DNA of 64,000 nucleotides from Streptomyces cynarae (GCF_025642135.1 NZ_CP106793.1:6292001-6356000); one strand, 5' to 3'. Shown: positions 39,111 through 49,560, counted from the stretch's first letter. Numbers and translations are program-made. The notes: generated from the sequence alone by a model not told the origin.

Positions 39111-42093
39111 CTACTGCTGCGTCCAGCCGGGCGGTACGGCGCCTTGCGGGGGCTGGGGCTGCTGCGGGTTCTGGTCCGGGGCCGGCTGTTGCTGCCAGCT
39201 CTGGCCCGGTCCGGGCTGCTGTTGCTGCCAGCCCTGCCCCGTTCCGGGCTGCTGCGGGGGCTGCTGCCAGCCCTGACCCGGCTGCGGGGTGCCGCCGGGC
39301 TGGGCGTAGGGCTGCTGGGGCTGCTGCGGGGCTGCGTATCCCTGCGGGGGCTGCTGGAAGTGCAGGTTCGGGTTGCCGAAGCCCTGCTGCGTACGGGCGA
39401 TGTCCTCGGCGACGACGGCCGCGAGGTCGAAGTAGGCCTCGCGGGTCTTGGGACGCATCATGTCGAGGTCCACCTCGGCGCCCGCCGCGAGGTGTTCGTC
39501 GAAGGGGATCACGACGACAGCGCGGCAGCGGGTCTCGAAGTGCGCGACGATGTCCTCCACCTTGATCATCTTTCCGGTCTCGCGGACACCGGAGATCACG
39601 GTGACCGACCGCTGGACGAGATCGGCGAAGCCGTTGGCCGACAGCCAGTCCAGCGTGGTCGAAGCGCTGCTCGCGCCGTCCACCGAGGGCGTGGAGATGA
39701 TGATCAACTGGTCGGCGAGGTCAAGGACCCCGCGCATCGCGCTGTAGAGGAGACCGGTGCCCGAGTCCGTGAGGATGATCGGGTACTGCCGGCCCAGTAC
39801 GTCGAGCGCGGCACGATAGTCCTGGTCGTTGAAGGTCGTGGAGACCGCCGGGTCCACGTCGTTGGCGATGATCTCGAGCCCCGAGGGCGCCTGCGAGGTG
39901 AAGCGGCGGATGTCCATGTAGCTGTTCAGCCGCGGGATCTCCTGGACGAGGTCGCGGATGGTGGCGCCCGTCTCGCGCCGCACCCGTCGGCCGAGGGTGC
40001 CGGCGTCCGGGTTGGCGTCGATCGCCAGAATCTTGTCCTGGCGCTCGGTGGCGAGCGTGGCGCCGAGCGACATGGTCGTCGTGGTCTTGCCGACGCCGCC
40101 CTTGAGGCTGATCACGGCGATCCGGTAGCAGGACATCACCGGCGTACGGATCAGCTCCAGCTTCCGCTGCCGCTCGGCCTCCTCCTTCTTGGCGCCGAAC
40201 TTGAAGCGGGACGGACCCGTGTTGTTCTTGCGCGCCTTCGGCTGATGGCGGAGCAGCCGGTCGGAGGAGAGCTCCACGGCGGCGTTGTAGCCGAGCGGCG
40301 TGCCGGGCGCGGCCTGCTGCTGGGGGCGCCGGGGCCCGCCTGGGGGCCGACCGGGGCGGTCCAGCCCTGGTTGCCGTAGGCGGCGGGAGGCGCAGCGGGA
40401 GGCTGCTGGGGCGCCTGTTGCTGCGGCAGCGGCTGTGCCGGCGGCTGCTGCTGGGCCGGGGGCTGCTGGTGCGGGGCGGGCTGCTGCGGCGGGGCGGGCT
40501 GGGGGTAGCCGTAGCCGGCCTGTTGGGGCGGAGCCGGTTGCTGGGCCGGGGGCTGCTGGTGCGGGGCGGGCTGCTGAGGCGGGGCGGGCTGGGGGTAGCC
40601 GTAGCCGGCCTGCTGGGGCGGGTAACCGTAGCCGACCGGTCCGGGCTGTTGCTGCGGCAGCGGCTGGGCCGGCGGCTGCGGGTAGCCGTATCCGGCGGCC
40701 TGCGGCTGCGGGGGCTGGGGCGCCTGCCGCGGGTCCCCCGGTGCGGGGTGCCCGCCCTGCGCCGGGTACGCGGGAGGCTGGGCTGGGTACACGGGAGGCT
40801 GAGCCGGGCCGAACGTGCCCTGTGGAGGCGTCGGGTACCCGGGCTGCCCGGGTACCGGCTGGACGGGCGGCTGCGGGTAGCCGTATCCGGCGGCCTGCGC
40901 GGCTGCCGCCGCGGCCCGCTGGTCCGGCTGCCCTGCCTGCTGCGGTGACCCCTGAGCGGGCTGTGCGGGCACGTAGCCCTGGGGCAGCGGCGGAAGCTCC
41001 TGACCGGCCTGGGGCTGACCGGCCTGGGGCGCGGTGGGGGCCTGTGCAGCGGGCGCCGCCTGTGGCTGCGCTCCTGCGCGGCGGGCGCGGGCGCGGCTTC
41101 GGGAGCGGCGGGCGCCGGCTCCGTGTCCGCCTCTGTTTCCGGCTCTGCCTCCCCGGTCGCCGACGGGACCGCGGCATCGGTCCGCGCGGCGGATTCCGCA
41201 TCGGAACGGGCGTCCGCCGTCTCGTCGCCCTCCGGACCGGAGACCGCGGATCCGGCGGAGTCATCCGACTCCGGCTGGTCGTTCCGCCCCTCCTCCGGCT
41301 TCTCCTCGTCGTCGGCTCCGCCGAACAGCCTCGCCGCCTCGGCGTCGGCGGCGGCATGGTTGAGCTCCGCCGTCGACGGCTCGGGCATCGACTGCCCGGC
41401 CATCGACTGCCCGGCCATCGGCTGTGCGGCCATCGGCTGTGCGGAGGCGGGCTGTTGGGGAGCGCTAGCCGCCGGGGCAGCGGCCTGGGACGGGGCGGCC
41501 TGGGCGTCCTCGTCGACCGGCCGCAGCACGGGGAAGCCGGGCGCGGGCGGCTGGGCCGGCGCCTGGGGCTGAGGCCGTCCGTGACCGACCGACGTGTCCT
41601 GGCCCTGCTGGGGTGCGCCCGCTCCCGTCTGCTGGGGGTAGCCGTATGCCCCGGGCGCCGACGCGCCTCCCGCCGTCTGCGGGGCGCTCGGAGCGGACTG
41701 CTGCTGCGGAAAACCGTAGCCACCCGTGCTGTTCTGGTCCGCCCCGGGCAAGCCCTGCGCGGGCGGCTGCGGAGCACCCTGGGCGTACGGCTGTGCCGGC
41801 GCGGTGGCCTGGGGTGCGGGAGCCGGTTGTGCGGGAGGCTGGGGTGCGGGAGCCTGCGGTGCGGGGCCGCCCGGGGGTCCCGTGGGTGGTCCGACGGGTG
41901 GGCCGGGCGGCGGAGGCGGCGCGGCCGGCCCGGCGTCGTGCTGTCCGCCGGCCGTGGAGCCACCCTGCGTGCTTTGGGCATACCAGGCGGGAGGGGTGTA
42001 GACGATTTCGAACTCGCCGGTGAGGTCCACGTCTTGATCGTCCCCGTCCGAGGACGGGCTGCCGCCGTTGTACTCGGACCGATCGCTGTTCAC
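39111..42093 (-). CDS. EspI-like ESX ATPase with Pro/Gln-rich N-terminus (two frameshifts)
   Basis: ParA/MinD-type ATPase fused to a very long disordered N-terminus, resembling mycobacterial EspI. The GTG at 42093 has AGGAGG seven bases upstream ([20 protein letters not shown]). About 600 residues of Pro/Gln/Ala repeats (AGYGYPQP recurs) lead to the ATPase: deviant Walker [38 protein letters not shown] second Q/P-rich tail ends the protein. The frame breaks twice: near 41070 (a G missing in GAGGCGCAG) and at the G-run 40322-40326 (one base short). Repairing both gives ~994 residues. Likely regulates or energises ESX secretion; the indels look like base-call errors. Confidence 0.8.
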
Positions 42094-42335
42094 TGCTTGC
42101 CTCCTGGTCAGCCACTGCTGCTGAGTTGGTCGTCGCGGCCGGGCGGACCGAGTGGCGATTCCCACGCGGCTGCGATCGTCACCGCATCACCAGAAGAGAC
42201 TAATCACTTGGATCGCGGTACGGAAAAGTGACTGTCGACCCGACCGGCAGGCACCGCGATCCGGGGACGACAAGGCGTCGGACGAGCCGCCGACGAGCCG
42301 CCGACGAGCCGCCGGGCGAGCCGTCGGACGACGCG

Positions 42336-43178
42336 TCAGTCCATACGGCGGGCCACGCCCAGCAGGCCTGTCTCCGCATCGGTGGGCTCGGTCATGACGA
42401 ACTTGCGATGCTTGCGGGTGCACCACAGGGCGACGCCGTCGTAAAGCGTGGGCAGCAGCTGGAGATGCTCGTCCGGAATGCCCAGGGTGTCGCGCACGAT
42501 CTCGGTCTCCTGGGGCGAGATGCGCTGGATTCCGACCAGTTGGGCCTGGGCCAGCCAACGCGGCGCGTGCTCGCCGACGAACGGCAGCACCGTCACCACG
42601 GCCTGCCACGGCAGGGAGGTGACCCGCCCGCGAGGCGGACGAACGCCGCAGTCCCGGATCAGCACGACCGGGCTCGAGACGGAGGGTCCCTGCGCGGGCA
42701 CCCGTCCGACCGGATAGACCGTCACACACTGCTGGCCGCCACCCGCGACCTGGGCCAACTGCTGCCAGGCCTGCGGACGGCCCGTCTCGACGCCCACACG
42801 TGCCCCCGTAGCGGCGGCGCGCAGCGCCAGCACCTGGGCGAGCCAGAGGCCGCCCACGAGCACGACGTCGAAGGGGGTGGGACGGGACAGACCGAGCACG
42901 GCCGGCTGCGACTCCGGGTCGGAACCGATGATCACGCCGTCGTCACCGATCGGCATGCTGATGGCCGCGAGCTCGTCGACGGTGACGACATGGCGGTTCC
43001 GGCGCGGGCCGCGCAGCCCGAACCCCGGGCTGAAGATGCGCCGTTGCTGCTGCGAGGACTCCGGCTGCCGGATGATGGGGATCATGCCGGTGTCGGTGGG
43101 CGAGGCCACGTGCGCCGGCGTGCGTCCGGTGGCCCGGCCGTGCTGCCGCGGGTCCGTGGCCGTGGCGGGGTGGGACAT
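42336..43178 (-). CDS. Conserved ESX-locus protein of unknown function
   Basis: A 280-residue soluble protein with a polar N-terminus (~60 residues) and a folded remainder (GDDGVIIGSDPESQPAVLGL, PFDVVLVGGLWLAQVLALRA, QQLAQVAGGGQQCVTVYPVG). I recognise no catalytic motif. The ATG overlaps the eccE stop by one base, and the EspI-like gene lies downstream on the same strand, so it belongs to the ESX operon. Confidence 0.7.
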   Translation of the reverse strand: MSHPATATDPRQHGRATGRTPAHVASPTDTGMIPIIRQPESSQQQRRIFSPGFGLRGPRRNRHVVTVDELAAISMPIGDDGVIIGSDPESQPAVLGLSRPTPFDVVLVGGLWLAQVLALRAAATGARVGVETGRPQAWQQLAQVAGGGQQCVTVYPVGRVPAQGPSVSSPVVLIRDCGVRPPRGRVTSLPWQAVVTVLPFVGEHAPRWLAQAQLVGIQRISPQETEIVRDTLGIPDEHLQLLPTLYDGVALWCTRKHRKFVMTEPTDAETGLLGVARRMD

Positions 43179-44493
43179 CAGTACGTACCTCCGAGCGGCA
43201 AAGTGGCGAGAGCTCCGGGGACCTGCTCCCGGTCGAGGCGGACCAGACCGACCTTCGCGGCACTCGCGGCCCGCTCCAACTCACGAGCCACCTCGTCGAG
43301 TTCGCTGTCCCCACGGGCGGTGACGCGCAGGTGCCCGGCCAGGGAGACGCCCCGGCTGCCGGCCTTGCCCAGCGTCACGCTGAATGTCGTGGCGAGCACC
43401 GGGAGCGAGGTGAACCGCGTGATCAGCTCGGGCAGCGCCACGCCCCCGTTCCCCAACTGCGGCCAGCGGGAGAGCCAGTACGTCGTGTGCCACCGGTCGT
43501 CGACCCGCCAGCTCCGTACCGACTCGACCGTACGCCGCTGGGGGGAGCGCCCGTCCTGGGCGTGCTGCGCGTTGGCCCGCGGGTTCAGACAGCTGGACGT
43601 CGCGAGCGCCTGTACCAGCTCGGTCTCGTCCAGGATGGTCGCCTGGAAGCCGGCCCCGGCCAGCCGGCTCGCCAGCTGGTCCGCCACCCGCAGCAGAGCG
43701 CGCTGCGCCCCGGGAACGCCGTCCCCGCGTGCCTGGACCGCCTCCGGGCACAGTTCCGGGTCGAGCTTGAGGGCGACCCAGGTGAGCCGGAGCGCGGGCG
43801 AACCCGTCTGCGCCTGAAGGGGGCCGTACGACCGCGCGGCGACCGACTGCTGGGGCAGATGCGGTGCCGGCGCCGGCTGGGTGTGTTGCACGACCTGTGC
43901 GGACGCCAGACGGATCCCGTCGACCTCCAGCGCCTCTTGGACCAGGTGCAGCGGCAGTTGCCGCCCTGCGGACTCGGGACGCAGCGGCTGGTCCGCCGGT
44001 TGCACGAAGAGCACGGTGGTCAGGAAGGTCCCGTCACCGATCATGCCGATCGAGCGATCGTCGCGGGACACGAAGCGGTACGTCCGCAGGGCCGGGTCGC
44101 ACTCGACGGTGGGGGCCAGCATCGGGTCCGTCCCGGGCGGGACGGGCAGCTTGGCTTCGCGTCGACGGCGCCTGAGGGCGCGCGTCGTCTCGTACCACTC
44201 GGGCAGCGGGCGGCGGCCCCGGCGCAGGACCGCCAGGAGCAACAGCAGCGCCGCCACCCCACCGGCCGGGGCCAGCAGCCAGGACGCGTCCGCGGCCCAG
44301 GCGGCCAGCATGACGGCCGCCGCGAGCTCCACCAGGATGAGCTGCTGCAGCCGCAGCGGGCCCATACCTCCCGGGCTGGGCAGCATGCGCGGCGACGCGG
44401 CGGCGGGGGCCGGAGCCGCCCGCGTCTGCGGCCCGGACCGTCCTGTTGCTGCTGTGCGCGGCCTCCGCGCCGAGTGCTCGTAGCGCTGGTCAT
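43178..44493 (-). CDS. eccE: Type VII secretion membrane protein EccE (N-terminus probably frameshifted)
   Basis: EccE-like protein with two adjacent membrane helices (LILVELAAAVMLAAWAADAS, LLAPAGGVAALLLLLAVLRR), then a ~330-residue soluble domain ending TLPLGGTY. EccE sits on the outside of the ESX membrane complex. The frame is open to 44599, but codon choice worsens upstream. A better start is the ATG at 44493 or 44505 (MTSATSTRRGGRAQQQQDG) in another frame, joined if one G is restored in CCGGGCC at 44431-44434. An uninterrupted alternative is the ATG at 44392. Confidence 0.72.
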
Positions 44494-44505
44494 CCCCCGG
44501 GACAT

Positions 44506-45025
44506 CCCTTTCGCGAAGTAGTGGCCATATGTCGGGCGGAGATCCTCTGTTGGAGATCCCGGCGACGGGCCAGGGGCACCGATGGCCCACATCATCCATG
44601 CGAGTGGCTCACGGTACCCGCTGCTGCACGCGGGCGGACACAGGGGACACCGAAACCCCAGGTGGCCAGCCTTTCACGGACCGGCCGCGCATGGTGGGGC
44701 GCAGGGGTTGAGGCTCTGTGAAGATGCGGGGCCGCCACGTACCTGATGGAACGTCGCCTGGTGGCACAGGGCATAGTAAGTGCCTGCTCGGCCGAGTCGA
44801 CCTTTCGAGCACATCGAGCGGCTTCGTCGGGCAGTTCCATCGAGCAGTTGAATCGAGCGGCTGGATCGAGGAGCTCCGTCGGGCAGTTGGATCGAGCGGC
44901 CGGATCGGCGGTTGGTATCGAGCAGCTGGATCGACAGCTGGATCGAGCACGACAACTGAGCACGACAACTGAGCACCACTACCGAGCACCACGTCGAGCA
45001 TCACACAACGGGAGACCTGGGGACC
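44506..45025. other. Divergent eccE/eccB control region
   Basis: About 520 bp between divergent ESX operons, presumably holding both promoters. The half near eccB is filled with degenerate ATCGAGC repeats (listed separately). No gene supported: reading frames there only translate the repeat. Confidence 0.55.
44801..45000. repeat. Degenerate ~15-bp ATCGAGC-type repeats upstream of eccB
   Basis: Near-repeats of ATCGAGC(A/G)GCTGG are spaced at about 15 bp or multiples (for example ATCGAGCAGTTGA, ATCGAGCGGCTGG, ATCGAGCGGCCGG, ATCGAGCAGCTGG), then GAGCACGACAACT twice and GAGCACCAC-type units. All lie in the eccB leader. Confidence 0.75.
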
Positions 45026-46621
45026 ATGGCAAAGCGTCGCGATGAGCTCGCTGCCTACACGTTCGCTCGCAAGCGCACCGTCGCGGCGTTCCTGGCGCCA
45101 TCGCCGGGGGGCTCGGACGAAGGCGCGCCGCGTCCCATGCAGACGGTGATGCCCAGCCTCGCGGTGGGCGTCGTGCTGGTGGTGGGCTTCATCGCCTGGG
45201 GCGTGATCAAGCCGTCGGCGCCGGCGGGCTGGGACACTCCCGGCGAGTACATCATCGTCGACAGCGACTCCACGACGCGCTACGTCGTCCTCAAGGACAA
45301 GGCGACGAACGGCAAGGAGATCCCGACACTCCACCCCGTCCTCAACTACGCCTCCGCAAAGCTCCTCCTGGACAAGGGCAAGGGCAGCGTCATCGAGGTT
45401 CCCGGCAAGGAGATCGACAAGAGCGGCATCCCGCACGGCGCGACCCTCGGCATCCCGTACGCCCCCGACCGGCTGCCTGCTGCGGCGGACGCGGAGAAGG
45501 CGAAGACCTGGGCGGTGTGCGAGCGGCCGGCCCCCGGATCGAACGACGCCATCGACCGTGCCGTCTTCGTCCTCGACGCCGACGACGCGAAGGCGCTGGG
45601 GAACGAGGGGAAGGTCGACGCCAGCGAGGCGCTGTACGTCGTCGACCCCAAGACCTCACGGGAGTACCTGGTCGACGGCAAGGGCAACGCCTTCCTGCTG
45701 GGCGGCCCGGCGGGGCTCGACAGCACCACCATGGAGCAGCTGCGCGCCGCGGTCATCGGCACCACGGCCAAGCCGCAACCGGTGAGCCAGCAGTGGCTGC
45801 ACACCCTCAACGAGGGCGGCGTCATCACCTTCCCGCAGGTTCCGTCCGCCGGACAGCCGACCTCGGTCTCGGGGCTCCCCCAGGACGCGCGGACGGTGGG
45901 CCGGGTGCTCAAGGCTCAGGACGCGCAGGGCACCCAGTACTACGTCGTCCTGCGGGACCGGGTCGCCGCCATCACGCCGTTCGTGGCCAGCCTGCTCAAG
46001 AGTGCGCCCTCCGCCAAGCTGGCGTACGGGACGGACACGATCAGCGACATCCGCGTCGACACCCCGGACATCATCGCGGCCAACGGCGGCCAGGCGGACG
46101 CCTTCTACGCGGACAAGGGCTGGCCCCAGACCGTTCCCCGGCAGGCCAACCCCGCGGCGACGGCGACCGGGGAGGCCCGCACCACCTCGTGCAGTGTCTA
46201 CAACGGCACCATCGGTGAGGACCGGAAGCCGCAACTCGCCGCCTGGGCCGGCACGGCCTACCCGAAGAAGGTCGTCGCGGATTCGCTGAGCGCCTACGTC
46301 TCGTCCGGCTCCGGGCTGCTCTTCCAGGAGGTCACGGGGACGGCGCAGGGAGGCGGTGCGACGTACCTGCTGACGGACACGGGCCTGCGCTACTCCCTGC
46401 CGTCGAACAACGACAGCGCCGCGCAGGGCGGCGCCGGTTCGTCCTCTTCGGGAGACGCGAGTTCCTCGTCGGAGGGGGCGAGCGAGACGGACAAGGCACG
46501 CACCCGGTTGGGCTACGAGAAGGTGTCCAACCCCGCGGTTGTACCGCAGACTTGGGCGACGTTCATCCCGAAGGGCCCCACCTTGGACACCGGCAGCGCG
46601 TCACAGCCGCAGAGTCAGTGA
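45026..46621 (+). CDS. eccB: Type VII secretion protein EccB
   Basis: A 531-residue ESX core component. The N-terminal AKRRDELAAYTFARKRTVAA is characteristic; one membrane helix spans about residues 42-61, followed by a large extracytoplasmic domain with IPYAPDRLP and a Cys in WAVCERP paired with another in TTSCSVYNG. A Ser-rich patch precedes the C-terminus. The ATG follows GGGAGACCTGGGG. EccB anchors the membrane complex and may have ATPase activity. WXG100 genes follow. Confidence 0.93.
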   Translation: MAKRRDELAAYTFARKRTVAAFLAPSPGGSDEGAPRPMQTVMPSLAVGVVLVVGFIAWGVIKPSAPAGWDTPGEYIIVDSDSTTRYVVLKDKATNGKEIPTLHPVLNYASAKLLLDKGKGSVIEVPGKEIDKSGIPHGATLGIPYAPDRLPAAADAEKAKTWAVCERPAPGSNDAIDRAVFVLDADDAKALGNEGKVDASEALYVVDPKTSREYLVDGKGNAFLLGGPAGLDSTTMEQLRAAVIGTTAKPQPVSQQWLHTLNEGGVITFPQVPSAGQPTSVSGLPQDARTVGRVLKAQDAQGTQYYVVLRDRVAAITPFVASLLKSAPSAKLAYGTDTISDIRVDTPDIIAANGGQADAFYADKGWPQTVPRQANPAATATGEARTTSCSVYNGTIGEDRKPQLAAWAGTAYPKKVVADSLSAYVSSGSGLLFQEVTGTAQGGGATYLLTDTGLRYSLPSNNDSAAQGGAGSSSSGDASSSSEGASETDKARTRLGYEKVSNPAVVPQTWATFIPKGPTLDTGSASQPQSQ

Positions 46622-46710
46622 CAGGCCAACTGGCCGAAAAGAGGCGCCACTTGGCCGTAGTGGATCACAGGATCATCGCTCAACTGTGTGAACCCTGTAA
46701 CGCATAGGCC

Positions 46711-46745
46711 TTGCTTGTGGATGTGTGACGGCCGGACGATAGAGT
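46711..46745 (+). promoter_or_regulatory. Possible promoter of the esx pair
   Basis: TTGTGG (46715-46720) and TAGAGT (46740-46745), 19 bp apart, lie about 85 bp before the first WXG100 gene, which is separated from eccB by 208 bp. Spacing is suboptimal; speculative. Confidence 0.25.
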
Positions 46746-46829
46746 GCTTTCAGCGCTCACGGATGGGCCGCTTCTCCGGGTACTGGTGCAGGTTTCCCGG
46801 ATCAACGACGACATGGGGGAAGGTTCAAC

Positions 46830-47141
46830 ATGGCCGGCCAGTTCCGGGTAACAGAAGATGAACTGACCAAGCTCTCCGGCGACATCAACACCGTGAACGG
46901 TCAGCTTCAGGGCGAGATCCGCCGCCTCAACGGAGTGATCGACCAGATCGCGGGCGGCTGGCAGGGCCAGGCGGCCCAGTCCTACCACCAGCTGCAGGAA
47001 CGGTGGAACGCGGACGCGAAGAGGATGAGCGACATCCTCAACGACATCAAGGAAGCCGTGGACTCCACGCGGAGCAACTACTCCGCGTCGGAAGAGCAGC
47101 AGAACTCCGAGATCAGCAAGATCATGTCCGACTTCGGCTGA
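46830..47141 (+). CDS. WXG100 protein, ESX substrate 1
   Basis: A 103-residue helical hairpin with W44-Q45-G46 at the turn (QIAGGWQGQAAQSYHQ) and a C-terminal YxxxE secretion signal (Y84-E88). Such proteins are secreted as dimers by ESX systems. It ends in Met-Ser-Asp-Phe-Gly, a tail that recurs in effector remnants downstream. The ATG follows GGGGGAAGG. It is the first of a tandem pair placed right after eccB. Confidence 0.95.
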   Translation: MAGQFRVTEDELTKLSGDINTVNGQLQGEIRRLNGVIDQIAGGWQGQAAQSYHQLQERWNADAKRMSDILNDIKEAVDSTRSNYSASEEQQNSEISKIMSDFG

Positions 47142-47272
47142 GCCGAACGCTCAGGACTCGACTCTTCCTGCTCTCCAGAGCTCTTCACCACTTTCCGCGG
47201 TGGTCGCCGGTTGCCGCCGATTGTGACCGGTTGCCACCGATTTCCTTCGACTCTTCCTGAAAGGGAACGACG

Positions 47273-47560
47273 ATGTCGGGCATCCTCGTAAATTACGCCA
47301 CCATCACCAACGCGTCCTCGGACGTGCGCTCCACCGCCGGTCGTATCAAGCAGCAGCTCGACGACCTCGAGGCCGCGGTCAAGCGCGTCGCCAGCACCTG
47401 GGAAGGCGAGGCCCAGGAGGGCTACCAGCGCAAGCAGCGCGAGTGGGACAAGACCGCCGCGGACCTGCACGCTACGCTGCTGAAGATCGCCGCGGCCCTC
47501 CAGAACGCGGCCGAGAACTACCAGGCCACCGAGAAGAGCAACGCCTCGACCTGGGGCTGA
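47273..47560 (+). CDS. WXG100 protein, ESX substrate 2
   Basis: A 95-residue WXG100 protein with W43-E44-G45 (VASTWEGEAQEGYQ) and YxxxE (Y83-E87). It probably heterodimerises with the preceding protein in the EsxA/EsxB manner. GAAAGGGAACG precedes the ATG. Which member corresponds to EsxA or EsxB cannot be decided by eye. Confidence 0.95.
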   Translation: MSGILVNYATITNASSDVRSTAGRIKQQLDDLEAAVKRVASTWEGEAQEGYQRKQREWDKTAADLHATLLKIAAALQNAAENYQATEKSNASTWG

Positions 47561-47775
47561 GCCGTCGGCGGCCCGAGGGACATGAGATGAGGAGAATCGG
47601 CCCAGCCGACGCCACGGCGTCCGCTGGGCCGAGCCCTTGTCCGGGGCCGGTGCACAGTAAATCCCTGGAATCTGCACACGCGTCGGCGCATCTTCACCTA
47701 CGTACACATGACCAAGCTTCGAAGGAAGCAAGGAAGCAAGAAAGCCCTCAGGGCGTGAACATGGGGGACCTGAAC

Positions 47776-49116
47776 ATGCGGGGCACGACCGCTCGTTCGC
47801 GTAGCCGCACCGCTGGAACCGCCGCCGTACGGCGGGCCTTCGGCGTGCTCGCAGCCACGGGAATCTGCCTCGCACCGGGTACGTCGGCAGTGGCCGTCCC
47901 GGCGCCGGCCGGAGTGCCGGCGCCCACCCACCTCACCGACTCGGACCCCGGCTCCGGCGACACGGCCACGACCGAGTGCACGTTCGGCGGCCCCGTCATC
48001 AAGTCCACGCCGTGGTCACTCCAGCGGATCCTCCTGGACCAGCTGCGCGCACAGGCGACGGGCAAGGGCGTCACGGTCGCGGTGATCGACACGGGCGTGG
48101 ACAGCTCCAACCGCCAGCTGAGCGCAGCCGTGACGTCAGGCAGCAAGTCCTACGTCGGCGGCTCCGGCACCCAGGACCTGGAAGGCCACGGCACGCGGGT
48201 GGCGGGCATCATCGCGGCTCGCCCGATGAAGGGCACGGGCTTCGAGGGCATCGCTCCGGACGCCAAGATCCTTTCTCTCCGCTACACGGGCGGGGAGAAC
48301 AAGCAGGGCAACTCGGGGACGATGGCCTCGGCGATTCGCGACGCGGTCGCCAAGGGCGCGGACATCATCAACATCTCCTCGGACACCGCGAACAAGAAGG
48401 ACGACCCCACCCTGCGGAGCGCGGTGGCAGCGGCCGTGAACGCGGGCGCCCTGATCGTTGCCGCCGCAGGCAACGACGGAGCCGACGGTGCATCCGCGGA
48501 CACGTTTCCGGCTTCGTACCCGGGCGTCCTGGCGGTGGCGGCCTCCGACCGCAACGACGAACGAGCCTTCTTCTCACAGGCCGGCGACTTCGTCGACGTC
48601 GCGGCACCGGGCGTCGGCATGGTCTCCACGGTCCCGAAGGGCGGCCAGTGCACCGCCGACGGCACGAGCTTCGCGGCCCCGTACGTCGCGGGCGTGGCGG
48701 CCCTGCTGAAGGAGAAGCACCCGAACTGGACGGCGACCCAGATCGCCACCCGCATCGAGCAAACGGCTCAGCGGCCGGGGCGTGGTCCGAACCGCTTCAT
48801 CGGGTGGGGGGTTGTCGACCCGGTCGCCGCACTGTCGGACGACTCGACACCGGGCTCGTCCCCGACACCGGATCCGCCGGTGAAGGCCGGGTCTGGCGGA
48901 GTCATTCCGATGGCGGTGACGATGGGGGAGAGCGAGGCGGAACGGCAACGCCGGATCGCCGTATACGTGTTGGGTGTCGGACTGCTCTTGGTGGGCGTGG
49001 CCGCGGGGAGCGGGGTGGCTGTGCGGGATTGGCGGAGTAAGCGGGACGGCCGGGACGGATCGGGCGGCCGGGCTGGACGGCCTGGCCGTGTCGGGCGCGC
49101 TGGGCTGTCGGGCTAG
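47776..49116 (+). CDS. mycP: Mycosin (MycP) subtilisin-like protease 1
   Basis: Membrane-anchored S8 protease of ESX systems, 446 residues. Signal peptide, then catalytic D105 (VIDTGVD), H138 (EGHGTRVAG) and S298 (GTSFAAPYVAG), with AAAGNDGAD carrying the oxyanion Asn. A C-terminal membrane helix ([20 protein letters not shown]) and basic tail anchor it. I prefer the ATG at 47776 (GGGGGA upstream); 47761 and the GTG at 47755 are in frame. MycP stabilises the ESX complex and cleaves some substrates. Confidence 0.9.
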   Translation: MRGTTARSRSRTAGTAAVRRAFGVLAATGICLAPGTSAVAVPAPAGVPAPTHLTDSDPGSGDTATTECTFGGPVIKSTPWSLQRILLDQLRAQATGKGVTVAVIDTGVDSSNRQLSAAVTSGSKSYVGGSGTQDLEGHGTRVAGIIAARPMKGTGFEGIAPDAKILSLRYTGGENKQGNSGTMASAIRDAVAKGADIINISSDTANKKDDPTLRSAVAAAVNAGALIVAAAGNDGADGASADTFPASYPGVLAVAASDRNDERAFFSQAGDFVDVAAPGVGMVSTVPKGGQCTADGTSFAAPYVAGVAALLKEKHPNWTATQIATRIEQTAQRPGRGPNRFIGWGVVDPVAALSDDSTPGSSPTPDPPVKAGSGGVIPMAVTMGESEAERQRRIAVYVLGVGLLLVGVAAGSGVAVRDWRSKRDGRDGSGGRAGRPGRVGRAGLSG

Positions 49117-49181
49117 TCGATGACTTGGGCGCCGGGAGGCCGGCGCCGACAACTTTCAAACAGGGGAGAGGACAACGGGGT

Positions 49182-49529
49182 ATGAGCAACGGAATGCGGG
49201 TCGATCTGAGCGCGCTGGATGAGGTCATCCGCAAGCTCAATGGCCTTCTGTCGGACATGGACAACGCCCACAACAAGGCCAAGTACCAGACGGACATCCC
49301 GAGCACTGCGTTCGGCAGCATGAAGTTCCTGGAGTCGAACGACCTTCATGACGCCCACCAAAAGCAGAAGACCCGGATCGAAACCATGATCAAGGACCTG
49401 CACCAGCTGATCGACGACTTCAGCACGAGCACTTCCAAGGTCAGGGACAAGTACAACAACCAGGAGCACGCGAACAAGCAGGGTGTGAGTGCTGCTCCCA
49501 ACGGCGGGTCCACGGGGTCGGCCTACTAA
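49182..49529 (+). CDS. Small helical ESX-locus protein (WXG100-like)
   Basis: A 115-residue alpha-helical protein without a WXG motif but with WXG100-like length and a C-terminal helix ending DKYNNQE, similar to a YxxxE/D signal. A Gly/Ser tail follows. It is directly upstream of the PPE-like gene and probably its partner. AGAGGA lies upstream of the ATG. Confidence 0.75.
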   Translation: MSNGMRVDLSALDEVIRKLNGLLSDMDNAHNKAKYQTDIPSTAFGSMKFLESNDLHDAHQKQKTRIETMIKDLHQLIDDFSTSTSKVRDKYNNQEHANKQGVSAAPNGGSTGSAY

Positions 49530-49560
49530 GCGGCCACACTGACGAAGGGGGAGTGCGACG

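Noticed and set aside
40300..42231. 643-codon plus-strand ORF opposite the EspI-like gene
   Set aside because: Gly/Arg/Ala-rich reverse reading of the Pro/Gln repeats; the minus strand has the ATPase and a proper ribosome-binding site.
44746..45045. 99-residue ORF with SSIEQL-type repeats before eccB
   Set aside because: Overlaps the eccB start in another frame and reflects the DNA repeat; no ribosome-binding site.
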